A DNA stretch of 64,000 nucleotides from Microbacterium forte (GTDB taxonomy: Bacteria > Actinomycetota > Actinomycetes > Actinomycetales > Microbacteriaceae). The position numbers and the translations under genes were made by a program. Of this stretch, positions 8,892 to 18,125 are shown in pieces (within the stretch, counting starts at the first letter, position 1; the number at the start of each line of letters is the position of its first letter). The notes under the pieces were generated by a model, which was given only the letters and a program-made list of their open reading frames with translations, was not told the origin of the DNA and did not search any database. Where the stretch lies: contig NZ_CP116871.1 of assembly GCF_031885415.1 (NCBI RefSeq), positions 2,542,001 through 2,606,000 on the forward strand, in the 5' to 3' direction.

Positions 8892-11723
8892 GTGAGCCCG
8901 CGAGAAGAAGGTCGTCGACAGGTGCGCCGCCGGCGTCGCCTGGTGCGACGCATGCGCCTCGTCTCTGCGGTGACGGCATGCGTCGTCCTGATCGCCGGCG
9001 GCCTCCTGGTGGCGGCTCCGGCGATGTCCGCGCCCAGCCACGAGCTCGAGATCACCAGCCTCGCGTTCTCGGGAGTCGATCAGGCGCCGGGTGATGGCGT
9101 GTGCCGGACAGCCGACGGCTCCTGCACGCTGCGCGCCGCGCTCGAGGAGTCGAATGCCCTGAACGGTGCGCCCGGGGCCGTCGTCATCGGCGTGAAGCCC
9201 GGCCTCAGCGGCATCATCCGTCCGGTGATGACCCGCTCCACCGCGAACTGGATGCAGACGAGTGCGGTGTCGACCTGGGATGACGGCGCCTTCTATCGCA
9301 TCACTGCACCGGTCACGCTCGACCTCGACAATCGTGTCTCCATCATTCCGACGTCCGAGTCGACCGAGGCGGCGGCATTCGAGATCAACGGTCCGGACGT
9401 CGCGCTGAAGAACTTCCGCGACATCCTCTCCAGCGGCACGTCCATCGTGATGGGCGAGCAGGCGAAGAGGATCAGCCTCGCGGGCGGCTCGACCGTGACG
9501 AAGGAGAACTACTACCCCGAGCGCTTCGTCGTCTATCGCCAGGGTGCCAGCGACATCTCGGTCAGCGACTACGAGCTGCAGGGGTTCTACCACGAGGGAC
9601 AGCAGACCTCAGGGCTGTTCCTGTTCAACGCCACGACCGCCACACCGATGAAGAACATCTCCATCGCGCGGGTGAAGGTCAACTACACGGCCGGCGGCGT
9701 GTGCAACGGATCCGACGGCTCTGGCTGCCGCACGAACCTCACCACCTTCTCGCCGCGCGACGCGAACGTCGTCCTCGACGGCTTCTCGTTCACCGATTCG
9801 ACCGTGCGGAACCTCAACGGGGCGACGGCCTTCAAGTTCTCGAACAACAGCACGACGGGTGTGAGGCTGTCGAACCTGAACATCTCGGGCAACCAGTTCC
9901 TCAACTCCGTCGGAAACGGCACGGGAGACGAGTACGCGTTCGTCACGCTGCCCCCGGGCACCCTCAGCGGAGAGAACCGGATCTCGCGCAACGACTTCGT
10001 ACGCGCGACGTCGGGACAGACCATCGCGATCTCCTGGGACGGCCTCACCCGCACCGGCACGGTGCCGAGCGGGCTCAGCATCACCGACAACTACTTCGAC
10101 GGCTACGAGTCGAGCATCCGTCTCTCGCGCAACGGTCTGACCACCGTCTCGGGCAACACCTTCGGCACGCGTTCAGGGTCGCAGGGCAGGCCGGCGACGG
10201 GGGAGGAGACCGGCGACGGAGGCTCGCTCCTGGTCGACAACGGAACCGAATCGAACCAGACGGTGTCGACGTGGTACCCCACTGCCGCGGCGTCGGTCGT
10301 GGCGGCTCCCTCGAGCGGCGCGATGGTCGCAGCGCCCCGCGCCACGTTCACCGGCGGAACATGCACCGCGGAGATCACGGTGGCAAAGCCTGCAGGCAGC
10401 GGCAAGTCGGTGCCGAGCGGACCCGTGTCGCTCGACCTCTACTGGACGGCCGACCGCACAGCCGAGATCCACCTCGGGCGCGTGACCGGAGTGACCGCCG
10501 CTGCGGCATCCGTCGCCTTCTCGCTGCCCGTCGGACCGCAGCCGCTCGCCGGCGCCACCGTGCCCGCCTCCGCGCAGGCCGTGAATGCCACGACGGGCGA
10601 CGTCTCGGGTTTCGTGCGCGTGCAGACGCACGTCGAGACGACGCCGCAGCTGACGTCGTCGCAGCTCAGCCGCACGGTGGCCGTGACCGGCAACTGCCGC
10701 CCGACTCTCATGCTCGATCAGGCCGGCGGTCAGAACGACCCGACCATGAGTCGCGACCTGCACTACACGCTGAGGTCTTCGCTGCCTCTCGACCCGTCGA
10801 CCGTCACCGCGGATGACATCCAGCTGAGCGCTGCGGCGACCGCCGAGACCCTCGATACCGGGCGCCTCGATCCGCGAGTCATCGCCGTGACGCCTGTCGC
10901 GGGCACGAACGGACTCGAGTTCGACGTGGTCGCGAGGGTCGACGACTCGGCATCCGTCTCGGCGACTCTCGCGGCCGGTCGCGTCACGTCGACATCGGGA
11001 TTGACGAACACCGCTGCTGCGGTCTCTGCCGACCCTCGAGTGACCTTCGTCAATCCGCTGCAGGTCACCTCGCCCCGATTCACGCTCGTCACGGGAGACG
11101 AGAAGGGCAAGTCCTACTCGATGATGCTGCGAGCCGGTGCGCCCGTGCCGACATCGCCGTTGATCTTCTCGTCGAAGATCGACGCAGTGGGCGTCGCGCA
11201 TGGAGTCGGTCTCTCGACTTCCACTCCGATCATCGCCCCTGGCGCGCGTTCGACGGAGTCGATCGTGCTGCAGGCGACCGACGGAGATGTCACGGCGAAC
11301 ACCGAGGCGACCATCGCAGCGACCGTCGCCTCGGAGGACGAGAACTACGACGGGCTGGTCGTGCCGTCGGTGAGCGCGTTCCTGTTCGCCACAGACCCGA
11401 CCATCGAGATCGAGAAGCGGGCCTACGCCGACGTGGCGGATGCCTCGACTCCCGCGACGATCGAGCAGACGGGTGGGCCCGTGCTCACCGGCGCGCGCCT
11501 CGTCGACGGACAGGCGGTGTGCTTCGTGTACACGGTCACGAACCGATCGGCCGACGACTGGATCACGAGCCTGCACGACATCGTCGTCACGGACTCGGAC
11601 CTGCGCCTGGGCGCGCGGGGAGTGATCGGCTCGATCTCGCAGCTCGCCGTCGGCGAGAACGCGAGGGTCGCCGCGTGCGGCACGATCGTCTCGAACGGCA
11701 CTGCCGACGGGTGGGGACGATGA
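8892..11723 (+). CDS. Secreted beta-helix protein with CSLREA-like domain
   Basis: A surface or secreted protein of 943 residues. I chose the GTG at 8892 because GGAGG lies about 10 bases upstream and a basic, then hydrophobic signal peptide (about residues 10-47, ending PAMSA) follows. Next comes a CSLREA-like segment (DGVCRTADGSCTLRAALEE, about residues 68-86). A region rich in NIS/SGN/DNYF repeats follows, typical of right-handed parallel beta-helix proteins. The C-terminal third looks like immunoglobulin-type or DUF11-like beta modules. No sorting signal is present. Its stop overlaps the next start as ATGA, so it opens the matrix operon. It may be an adhesin or a polysaccharide-interacting scaffold. 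Confidence 0.75.
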   Translation: MSPREEGRRQVRRRRRLVRRMRLVSAVTACVVLIAGGLLVAAPAMSAPSHELEITSLAFSGVDQAPGDGVCRTADGSCTLRAALEESNALNGAPGAVVIGVKPGLSGIIRPVMTRSTANWMQTSAVSTWDDGAFYRITAPVTLDLDNRVSIIPTSESTEAAAFEINGPDVALKNFRDILSSGTSIVMGEQAKRISLAGGSTVTKENYYPERFVVYRQGASDISVSDYELQGFYHEGQQTSGLFLFNATTATPMKNISIARVKVNYTAGGVCNGSDGSGCRTNLTTFSPRDANVVLDGFSFTDSTVRNLNGATAFKFSNNSTTGVRLSNLNISGNQFLNSVGNGTGDEYAFVTLPPGTLSGENRISRNDFVRATSGQTIAISWDGLTRTGTVPSGLSITDNYFDGYESSIRLSRNGLTTVSGNTFGTRSGSQGRPATGEETGDGGSLLVDNGTESNQTVSTWYPTAAASVVAAPSSGAMVAAPRATFTGGTCTAEITVAKPAGSGKSVPSGPVSLDLYWTADRTAEIHLGRVTGVTAAAASVAFSLPVGPQPLAGATVPASAQAVNATTGDVSGFVRVQTHVETTPQLTSSQLSRTVAVTGNCRPTLMLDQAGGQNDPTMSRDLHYTLRSSLPLDPSTVTADDIQLSAAATAETLDTGRLDPRVIAVTPVAGTNGLEFDVVARVDDSASVSATLAAGRVTSTSGLTNTAAAVSADPRVTFVNPLQVTSPRFTLVTGDEKGKSYSMMLRAGAPVPTSPLIFSSKIDAVGVAHGVGLSTSTPIIAPGARSTESIVLQATDGDVTANTEATIAATVASEDENYDGLVVPSVSAFLFATDPTIEIEKRAYADVADASTPATIEQTGGPVLTGARLVDGQAVCFVYTVTNRSADDWITSLHDIVVTDSDLRLGARGVIGSISQLAVGENARVAACGTIVSNGTADGWGR

Positions 11724-12370
11724 CCGCCGTCGAGGCTCGGCCCCGCGGCCGCACGCTGCCCCTGGTCGTGAGCGTGATCGCCCTCGCAGCCCTGACGGTC
11801 GCGGCGATCGGCGCCGGCACCTACGCGCTGTGGTCGTCGGAAGACACGTTCGCAGGGTCTCTGTGGCAGGCCGGCGACCTCTCGATGACTACGGAGGACG
11901 CATCCTGGCGGCAGATCACCCCGGGCGTGACCGAGCCGCGGTCCGGCGACCTGGCGACCACGCCCGAGGACTTCTTCACGATGCCTGGCGACGTGATCGA
12001 GATCACGCAGCCGCTCGAGACCTACCTGTGCGGCGAGAATCTGACCGCGGCGCTCAGTGTCGAGTTCGCGTCTCCCGACGCAGTGCGGGCGCAGGAGGAG
12101 ACGGGCGAGATCGCGATCGCACTGCGCGTGGAGAATGCCGAGGGAGACACGGTCGCGACCGGCTCTGCCGACGGGACGCCGCTGGCCGTTCCCGGTCTCG
12201 CGGGGTCGTCGCAGGGCGAGTCCGATCGGTGGTCGGTGATCGTGACCGTCGAGGTGCGCGGCGACTACGCCTGGACGGACGCCGACGTCCACAGTGCCGC
12301 GGGAGTCTGGGCCGCGGGCGACCTCATCGTGCGTCTCGATCAGGTGCGCGCGAACGGTGCCGGTCGATGA
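11720..12370 (+). CDS. TasA/CalY-like protein with alternate signal peptide
   Basis: A 216-residue secreted protein. Its N-terminal helix (about residues 14-34) ends in TYALWSSED followed by AGDLSM, the pattern of alternate-type signal peptides processed by SipW-like signal peptidases. The mature part is beta-rich with a single Cys (YLCGENL), and no wall anchor is visible. It overlaps both neighbours by four bases (ATGA), so translation is coupled. In Bacillus, proteins with this signal (TasA, TapA) build amyloid-like biofilm fibres. By analogy this is one of three matrix subunits here, although I see no close similarity outside the signal region. Confidence 0.78.
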   Translation: MTAVEARPRGRTLPLVVSVIALAALTVAAIGAGTYALWSSEDTFAGSLWQAGDLSMTTEDASWRQITPGVTEPRSGDLATTPEDFFTMPGDVIEITQPLETYLCGENLTAALSVEFASPDAVRAQEETGEIAIALRVENAEGDTVATGSADGTPLAVPGLAGSSQGESDRWSVIVTVEVRGDYAWTDADVHSAAGVWAAGDLIVRLDQVRANGAGR

Positions 12371-13275
12371 GGCTGCGCACGACTCTGTCGCTCACCGCCG
12401 CGATCGCCGGTGTCATGGCCTTCGGGGTCGTCTCGACAGCGAACGCGCTGTGGACCGCGAACGACGCGGTCGTGGTGCCTGAGCTCCGCACAGGAGCAGT
12501 GACCTTCGGAGCCGCCGCCGAGTCGCAGCGTGTGCTGTCGGCGGCGGGCGAGCCGGTCGAGATCACCCTGCCCGGCACCGAGATCGCCACGGTGCTCGAT
12601 CAGGGCGGCTTGAGAACAGAACCCGTGATCTGGCGCTTTCAGGTGACCGGGGCCGCTCTCGGCATCGCCGGACTCGACTACGACATCACGCTCGGCGATC
12701 AGGTCTGGCACGACGGTCGCTCGGCCGAGCTCGCCGGGGGCGTCGCCCAGGACGGCACACTGCTGGCGGACTCGACCGTTCGGATCTACCCGGCCGGACT
12801 CGGCGACGACTGCTCGGTGATCCCCGACGCGCCCGTCGACGGCGGGGCCGCCGTCGACGTGCACCTGCTCGACGCGTCCGATCGCACGCTGCAGGCGCCC
12901 GCGGCCAACCCCACCGGCACCGAGGTCACACAGACCTGGTGCGTCGCGATGCTCTGGAACCACCGTGCCGACGGCGTGTACGTCTCGGAGGCGAGCGCCC
13001 GGGGGATCGCCGTCGACGGCAGCGAGAACCGGGACTTCGACACGTGGGACGCCGCGGTGGCGTTTCCCGCGTCCCTGAACGCCATCGGCGTCTACGACCA
13101 CACGGCGTGGGCGGAAGGGACCGGCGATGACGGCACCCTGTCGCGCGACGACTCGTCGTGGAGCGGATCGGTGCATCCGGATCCCGCGGGCGAACCCGAC
13201 CTCGTGATCCGCATCGACCCCCGTGTGACGAACGCGAACCCCGCCGTCGCACCCGGCGATCACGCCACTCGCTAG
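12367..13275 (+). CDS. SipW-dependent-type secreted protein, larger
   Basis: A 302-residue protein starting at an ATGA overlap with the preceding gene. The signal (about residues 5-30) ends ANALWTANDA, related to the ALWxxxD signature of the neighbouring proteins but without the full AGDL box. The mature region is beta-rich and contains two Cys (DDCSVIP and TWCVAML) that could form a disulfide. It belongs to the same transcript as the beta-helix protein and the TasA-like proteins and is probably an assembly or capping component (compare TapA); that role is inferred only from position. Confidence 0.7.
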   Translation: MRLRTTLSLTAAIAGVMAFGVVSTANALWTANDAVVVPELRTGAVTFGAAAESQRVLSAAGEPVEITLPGTEIATVLDQGGLRTEPVIWRFQVTGAALGIAGLDYDITLGDQVWHDGRSAELAGGVAQDGTLLADSTVRIYPAGLGDDCSVIPDAPVDGGAAVDVHLLDASDRTLQAPAANPTGTEVTQTWCVAMLWNHRADGVYVSEASARGIAVDGSENRDFDTWDAAVAFPASLNAIGVYDHTAWAEGTGDDGTLSRDDSSWSGSVHPDPAGEPDLVIRIDPRVTNANPAVAPGDHATR

Positions 13276-13318
13276 TCGCCGAAGCAGAAACACACCACCC
13301 AGGAGAAGGAAGAAGAAC

Positions 13319-14053
13319 ATGTCCAACCAGAATCCTCAGATCATCGTCGTGACCGAAGAGCGGAAGAAGCGCCGCGGCGCTCTGCTGCTCGTCGCCGGTG
13401 GCGCCGCCGCACTGCTCGCGGGCGGGTCGACGTTCGCCCTGTGGACGGCGACCGACGGCTTCAGCGGCGGACAGATCACCGCCGGCGACCTCGACGTCGT
13501 GCAGACTGCCGACACGACCTTCTGGGACGTCTCGGCCGACCGCGACGACGCCACCGCCACCGTCGTCGGCACGGACGGCTCGCAGCTCGGCCACGCGCTG
13601 GCCCCCGCGGATGCGTCGACCTGGCGCATCGTGCCCGGCGACAAGGTCGCGGCCTCGTTCTCGGCCGCCGTGACGCTGGAGGGAGACAACCTCGTCGGTC
13701 GCCTCTCGCTCGACGGTCTCACGGCGAACGACTACGACATCAGCGGCATGACCTACACCTACGAGGTCTACCAGGACGGTGCGCTCGTGCAGCCTGAGAT
13801 CGCGCTGCCCGTCGCGGCAGATGCGACGCTGCTGTACCTGTCGGCGCCGCAGACGGGTCAGAGCGCTGGCCTCGAGGACGCGAACGGCACCACCGTGCTC
13901 TCGATGGCCGAGACCACCGAAGACGTGACGGTCGTCGTCTACGGCGCCTTCTCGTCGACGGTCACCGACCGCACCGACGTCGCGCTCACCGACACGCTGT
14001 CGGGGCTGAACCTCAGGCTCGAGCAGGTTCGCGACACCGGGGAGCAGTTCTAA
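13319..14053 (+). CDS. TasA/CalY-like fibre subunit candidate
   Basis: A 244-residue protein with an excellent ribosome site (AGGAGAAGGAAG). After a basic start (ERKKRRG) comes a hydrophobic helix ending STFALWTATDGFSGG and then TAGDLDV, a textbook alternate-type signal peptide. The mature domain is acidic and Thr/Val-rich with no Cys and ends without an anchor. The stronger ribosome site suggests this is the most abundant subunit of the operon, as expected for a fibre-forming protein. A short 43-base gap separates it from the preceding gene. The signal peptidase follows directly. Confidence 0.8.
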   Translation: MSNQNPQIIVVTEERKKRRGALLLVAGGAAALLAGGSTFALWTATDGFSGGQITAGDLDVVQTADTTFWDVSADRDDATATVVGTDGSQLGHALAPADASTWRIVPGDKVAASFSAAVTLEGDNLVGRLSLDGLTANDYDISGMTYTYEVYQDGALVQPEIALPVAADATLLYLSAPQTGQSAGLEDANGTTVLSMAETTEDVTVVVYGAFSSTVTDRTDVALTDTLSGLNLRLEQVRDTGEQF

Positions 14054-14124
14054 GACCCACCGTCGGGAGGCGCCCCGAGACAGGGGCGCCTCCGTCGCTC
14101 ACGATCATGAAGAGAGACGCACGC

Positions 14125-14916
14125 ATGCGCACCACCGGCAGGATTCCGAGGAGCTGGTACGAGTCGCCCTGGCGCATCGCCGGACGAGCCGTATCGATCG
14201 CATTCGTCGTGACGCTGTTCGCGCTCATCGCCGCGCTTCTCGTGGTGCCGCGTGTCTCCGGCGGAACCTCGCTCACGGTGCTCACAGGATCGATGGAGCC
14301 GACATTCGCACCCGGTGACGTCGTGGCGGTGCGAGGCGTCGCGCCCGATCAGGTGTGCGCCGAGATCGGGGTCGGCGACATCGTGACCTATCTTCCCGAG
14401 CCCGGCGACCCGGCTCTCATCACCCACCGCGTCGTGGGCAAGACCGTCGGCACGTTCGACGACGGCACGGACTGCAGGCTCATCACTCAGGGCGACGCGA
14501 ACTCCGCCGCCGACGCGCCCGTGTCTCCCGAGCAGGTTCGCGGGGCGATGCTCTACAGCCTGCCCGCCCTCGGATGGGTGCGCCAGTGGGCCACCGACAA
14601 CATCGTGGTGCTCGGCGTCGCGTTCGGTGCCGGGCTTCTCGGCTACGGCGCATGGACCACCTTCCGGCGGCCTCGCACCCGCGTGATCGTGACCTCCGGA
14701 CGGGGCGTGAACGACGCCCCCGCGGCATCCGCGGCCCCTGTCGTTCCCTCTGTCGCCGACGACCTCCGGATCCGGGAGCTCGATCTCAGAGAGCGGGAGA
14801 TCGCGATCCGCGAGGAGGAACTCCACCTCGCGCGGCTCGGACTCCTCTCGCTCGACGACGATTCGCTGCGCGAGATGCTGTCGCACGCGACGGATGCCGA
14901 GAGGAGCCGGCGATGA
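14125..14916 (+). CDS. sipW: SipW-like signal peptidase I
   Basis: A 263-residue membrane protease of the archaeal/eukaryotic-type (SipW) branch, which uses a Ser-His pair. The catalytic Ser56 lies in TGSMEPT and His101 in THRVV; GDAN lies downstream, and membrane helices are at about 20-42 and 155-175. I chose the ATG at 14125, which has AGAGAG at good spacing. An in-frame ATG at 14107 has no ribosome site. The C-terminal part after the second helix is an unusual charged cytoplasmic tail rich in Arg/Glu, ending in a likely coiled coil. Its place among three alternate-signal proteins makes them its natural substrates. Confidence 0.87.
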   Translation: MRTTGRIPRSWYESPWRIAGRAVSIAFVVTLFALIAALLVVPRVSGGTSLTVLTGSMEPTFAPGDVVAVRGVAPDQVCAEIGVGDIVTYLPEPGDPALITHRVVGKTVGTFDDGTDCRLITQGDANSAADAPVSPEQVRGAMLYSLPALGWVRQWATDNIVVLGVAFGAGLLGYGAWTTFRRPRTRVIVTSGRGVNDAPAASAAPVVPSVADDLRIRELDLREREIAIREEELHLARLGLLSLDDDSLREMLSHATDAERSRR

Positions 14917-15941
14917 ACGGAGTGGACGGCCTCCTCGCGGAGGCACGCCGTCGCACCCGACGTGAGACGTCCATCGCCTGGATCCTCGCCGTCGTGCTCC
15001 TGCTCATGCTGGCCGGGGTGCTCTCTGCTGCGGGCGTGCTCCCTGCCGTGGCGGCGGGTTCGACGACCGGTGTCTCGACGACCGGCGAACCCGTCGACAG
15101 GGCGGTGGCACCGGCATCCGGGGGTGGTTCGCAGTCAGGGGATGCGATTGCCGAGGCCGCCTGGGACGGTCCGGCGACGCACCTGGACTGGTCGGGCCGG
15201 GGGTATTCGACCGCGGAGTCGTCGTTCGTCGGTCAGCGCATCGCCGCGCCGGGAGATCGCACTCGACGCACCCTGATGCTGACGAACAGCGGTCCTGCGC
15301 GAGCCGGCCTCACCGTCTCGCTGCGTCTGGATGAGAGCGTCCCCGGCGGCGCTCGCAATCCCGGCCTCGCCGACGAGGTCGAGCTGTTCTGGAGTGTCGG
15401 CGGTGTCGAGGGGCGGCAGCGCTTCTCCGCACTCGCCGAAGAGATGACCGGCACGGTCGACATCGCCGAGGTGCGGGTCGCCCAGGGTGAGACGGTGGCC
15501 GTGGAGATCGGGTTCGAGCTCCCCGCCGCGACTGCATCGCAGCGCAACGAGGGACAGGAGTCGACCGAGCTCGCGTTCGATGTCGTGTCTACGATGTCCG
15601 GCGAGGTCGACGAGCAGCCGACTCGACTGGCGGCGACGGGGGCAAGCTCGCTCCTTCTCTTCGGAATCGCGGCGGCGCTGCTGCTGCTCGTGGGGCTTCT
15701 CCTCGTCGCCGGCCGTCGGCGGCGGTGCGATGACTGCTCGAGGGCCATCGGTCAGGACGAGTCCTGGGTCGATCTGACAGAGCCCGACCGCGGCCGTCGG
15801 CGCGTGTGCCCGGACTCGGCACTACTGCGGCGGGCACTCCTCACTACTGAGAGATCGGGCGTCGGCACCGGAGACCGCGGTTCCCGGCTCGGAATCCGCC
15901 CCCTTCTCGGCGTGCGAGCGCGCGGTTCACGAGATGGTTGA
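14913..15941 (+). CDS. LAATG wall-anchored surface protein with odd tail
   Basis: A 342-residue protein whose start overlaps the signal peptidase stop (ATGA). A signal-like helix spans about residues 21-48. The middle is a beta-rich domain (NSGPARAGL, VEIGFELP) suited to surface display. LAATG at about residue 243 is followed by a hydrophobic segment and GRRRR, a complete class E-type sorting signal. Unusually, the frame continues for about 75 residues beyond the Arg cluster, with a CDDC pair and a further Cys before the stop. Normally such proteins end at the Arg. The tail may be a cytoplasmic metal-binding extension or the product of a frameshift. Confidence 0.75.
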   Translation: MNGVDGLLAEARRRTRRETSIAWILAVVLLLMLAGVLSAAGVLPAVAAGSTTGVSTTGEPVDRAVAPASGGGSQSGDAIAEAAWDGPATHLDWSGRGYSTAESSFVGQRIAAPGDRTRRTLMLTNSGPARAGLTVSLRLDESVPGGARNPGLADEVELFWSVGGVEGRQRFSALAEEMTGTVDIAEVRVAQGETVAVEIGFELPAATASQRNEGQESTELAFDVVSTMSGEVDEQPTRLAATGASSLLLFGIAAALLLLVGLLLVAGRRRRCDDCSRAIGQDESWVDLTEPDRGRRRVCPDSALLRRALLTTERSGVGTGDRGSRLGIRPLLGVRARGSRDG

Positions 15942-15950
15942 ACCGTTCGA

Positions 15951-16097
15951 TCACCCCGTCGGATCATCGCGGATCATCCGCACGAACGCCGCCACAGAGT
16001 CGCTTCCCTCCCCGATCGCGACTTCTTCTCCCCGGATCGTGGCGGCGTTCACCCGTTCGCTCTGGCTGCGATGACCCGCGGACGCGAGGACGACCAC
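15951..16097 (-). CDS. Possible 48-residue protein or gene remnant
   Basis: A short minus-strand frame opens at GTG 16097 behind GGAGGA at five-base spacing and ends at TGA 15951. Its codons are G/C-rich in third position and the C-terminus (AFVRMIRDDPTG) looks protein-like. Just upstream, 16100-16190 reads sensibly in another frame (GVYRVIDATRHT and so on), so this may be the frameshifted end of an older gene. It follows the nuclease gene on the same strand. Confidence 0.35.
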   Translation of the reverse strand: MVVLASAGHRSQSERVNAATIRGEEVAIGEGSDSVAAFVRMIRDDPTG

Positions 16098-16193
16098 CGC
16101 ACTCCTCCGCGAGCACGTCCACCTGGCGGTGAGGATGCAGGGGTTCGTCCGCGGCAGCGGTGTGCCTCGTCGCGTCGATGACCCGGTAGACGC

Positions 16194-16979
16194 CTAGAGC
16201 GTGATGTCGGATGCGGAGGCGAGCGGTCGCCACTCGGTCGATCGCGCACTCGGCCGGGCGAGCACATCGGCGTCGAGCAGGGGGCCCACATCGACATTCG
16301 TGACTCGGGCGATCTCGGCGACCGGAACCTGGAACGTGCGGAAGGCGCCCAGTGGCGGCGCGGCCAGCAGGCCGTCGGAGGTGTCGACCAGCTCGGACTG
16401 ATCGAGCACGAACCCTGCGGCCGACAGGCCATCCGGCGCCTGCCAGGCCGCGATCTTCCAGAACCGGAGGGGGATGCGGATGCCGCGATACGGCGGGTCG
16501 TCGTCGCCCAGCACAGGCGCGGTGAAGACCGAGACACGCTGATCGGTCGTCTCGGCATACTCGATCACATGGTCTTCCAGGCCGAGCCAGAGGTCCTTCG
16601 ACTGGTTGAATCCTGCCGCCTGCGGGGCGGCGTTCGGATAGAAGAAGGTCGACTCGGTGGCATCCCTCGCCTCATCGGCATCGCCCCATCCCGGATCACG
16701 CCGCCGCACGAGATGGCCGCGATCGAGGTCGTTGCGCGCGTAGACATCGGGACCCGTCTGCAGCTCGTCGTCGATCCGGGGGTCGAGCCTCCACTCGCCG
16801 GTGCGCGGCAGTTCGCGGAGCAGCGCTCCGTCGATGTTCACGCCGGTCACGGAGGCCAGCCGACGGTCGCGGTCGAGCAGCACCGTGAAGCGCGGGTAGG
16901 TCAGCTCGGTCGCATCCTGCGCCGGTCGGGGCAGGGGGACTCGCGTCGGAAGGAAATCGAGGTCGTATCCGTCTGCCAT
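16194..16979 (-). CDS. DNA/RNA non-specific endonuclease
   Basis: A 261-residue nuclease of the NUC1/EndA type. The diagnostic motif DRGHLVRR is at about residues 88-95; its His is the general base that activates water around a bound metal ion. The Asn in FYPNAAPQ (about 115) matches the metal-ligand Asn region. I chose the ATG at 16979 because the conserved part begins soon after; frames further upstream lack family likeness. No signal peptide is visible, so the enzyme is either cytoplasmic or exported by another route. It is a single gene downstream of nothing obviously related. It could act in DNA scavenging or repair. Confidence 0.82.
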   Translation of the reverse strand: MADGYDLDFLPTRVPLPRPAQDATELTYPRFTVLLDRDRRLASVTGVNIDGALLRELPRTGEWRLDPRIDDELQTGPDVYARNDLDRGHLVRRRDPGWGDADEARDATESTFFYPNAAPQAAGFNQSKDLWLGLEDHVIEYAETTDQRVSVFTAPVLGDDDPPYRGIRIPLRFWKIAAWQAPDGLSAAGFVLDQSELVDTSDGLLAAPPLGAFRTFQVPVAEIARVTNVDVGPLLDADVLARPSARSTEWRPLASASDITL

Positions 16980-17030
16980 ACCGTCATATTGCCTCGTGCC
17001 CCCGACATCGCCGACCATCTCCGAACACGG

Positions 17031-17067
17031 GAACGCCCCCACCCGGTCGCTTCGGGAGGGGGCGTTC
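17031..17067 (-). terminator. 10-bp hairpin after the SDR gene
   Basis: GAACGCCCCC at 17031-17040 pairs with GGGGGCGTTC at 17058-17067. It sits 13 bases past the stop of the SDR gene. Confidence 0.7.
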
Positions 17068-17079
17068 GCTGTCAGCGGG

Positions 17080-17976
17080 TCACGGCGTGGGCATGCCGCC
17101 GTTGACGTTGAGCGTCTCGCCGGCGACGTAGCTCGACTCGGCCGAGGCGAGGAACACGTAGGCGGGTGCCAGCTCGGCCGGCTGACCCATGCGGCCGAGA
17201 GGCGTGTCCTCACCGAACTCCGGCAGCTTCTCCTGCGGCTGTCCGTCGCTGGGCTGCAGCGGGGTCCAGATCGGCCCGGGTGCCACGGCGTTCACGCGGA
17301 TGCCCTTCGGTGCGAGCTGGTCGGCGAGGCCCTTGGTGAAGGCGTTGATCGTGGCCTTGGTCGACGCATAGTCGACGAGGATCCCCGACGGCGAGTACGC
17401 CTGGATCGACGTGGTGTTGATGATGGTCGATCCGGCGGGGAGGTGCGGGAGTGCGGCCTTCGTGATCCAGAACATCGCGTAGACGTTCGTCTTGAAGGTG
17501 TCGTCGAACTGCTCGTCGGTGATGTCGGTCAGAGACTCCTGGTAGACCTGCTTGCCGCCGTTGTTGACGAGGATGTCGAGACCGCCGAGCGCACCGACCG
17601 CTTCTGAGACGAGCGTGCGGCAGTACTCGGGGTCGCGCAGGTCGCCGGGGATCTGCGCGACGGTGGCGCCCGCGTCGCGAAGGATGTCGGCGATCCGCGC
17701 AGCATCCTCCTCCTCTTCCGGAAGGTACGAGAGCGCGACGTCGGCCCCTTCACGGGCGAAGGCGATCGCGGTCGCCGCCCCGATGCCCGAGTCGCCGCCG
17801 GTGATGAGAGCCTTGCGGCCGGTGAGACGGCCGGTGCCGCGATAGCTCTCCTCGCCGAGGTCGGCCTTGGGAGCGAGGTCGGCGTCGAGCCCTGGTTCGG
17901 GCATGTGCTGCTTCTCGGGCTCGATGTCGGAATAGAGCTCGGCCGGGTTGACGAAGGTGTACTGGTCGCGAGACAT
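17080..17976 (-). CDS. SDR-family oxidoreductase (YhdF/YghA type)
   Basis: A 298-residue short-chain dehydrogenase. The Rossmann nucleotide-binding motif TGGDSGIG lies at residues 59-66, NNGG at 138-141, Ser190 and YASTK (Tyr203, Lys207) form the catalytic set, and a C-terminal GGMPTP ends the fold. A 45-residue extension rich in Pro, Glu and Asp precedes the domain, as in the glucose/ribitol dehydrogenase-like stress proteins YhdF and YghA. The substrate is not predictable. The gene stands alone, with a hairpin terminator after it and repeat-rich DNA before it. Confidence 0.9.
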   Translation of the reverse strand: MSRDQYTFVNPAELYSDIEPEKQHMPEPGLDADLAPKADLGEESYRGTGRLTGRKALITGGDSGIGAATAIAFAREGADVALSYLPEEEEDAARIADILRDAGATVAQIPGDLRDPEYCRTLVSEAVGALGGLDILVNNGGKQVYQESLTDITDEQFDDTFKTNVYAMFWITKAALPHLPAGSTIINTTSIQAYSPSGILVDYASTKATINAFTKGLADQLAPKGIRVNAVAPGPIWTPLQPSDGQPQEKLPEFGEDTPLGRMGQPAELAPAYVFLASAESSYVAGETLNVNGGMPTP

Positions 17977-18125
17977 GGGGTGTCCTCTCGGTCGCTGGTC
18001 TGGGGGTATGTCTCCAGCGTGCGCCGAGGTCGGGATGTCGGCCAGCGCCTTGCGTCCGCGGACTCAGGTCGCTAAGGGCGAAGCCCGGGGCCGTCGTCGA
18101 TGTCGCTGGGGGGAGGAGAACTGCT

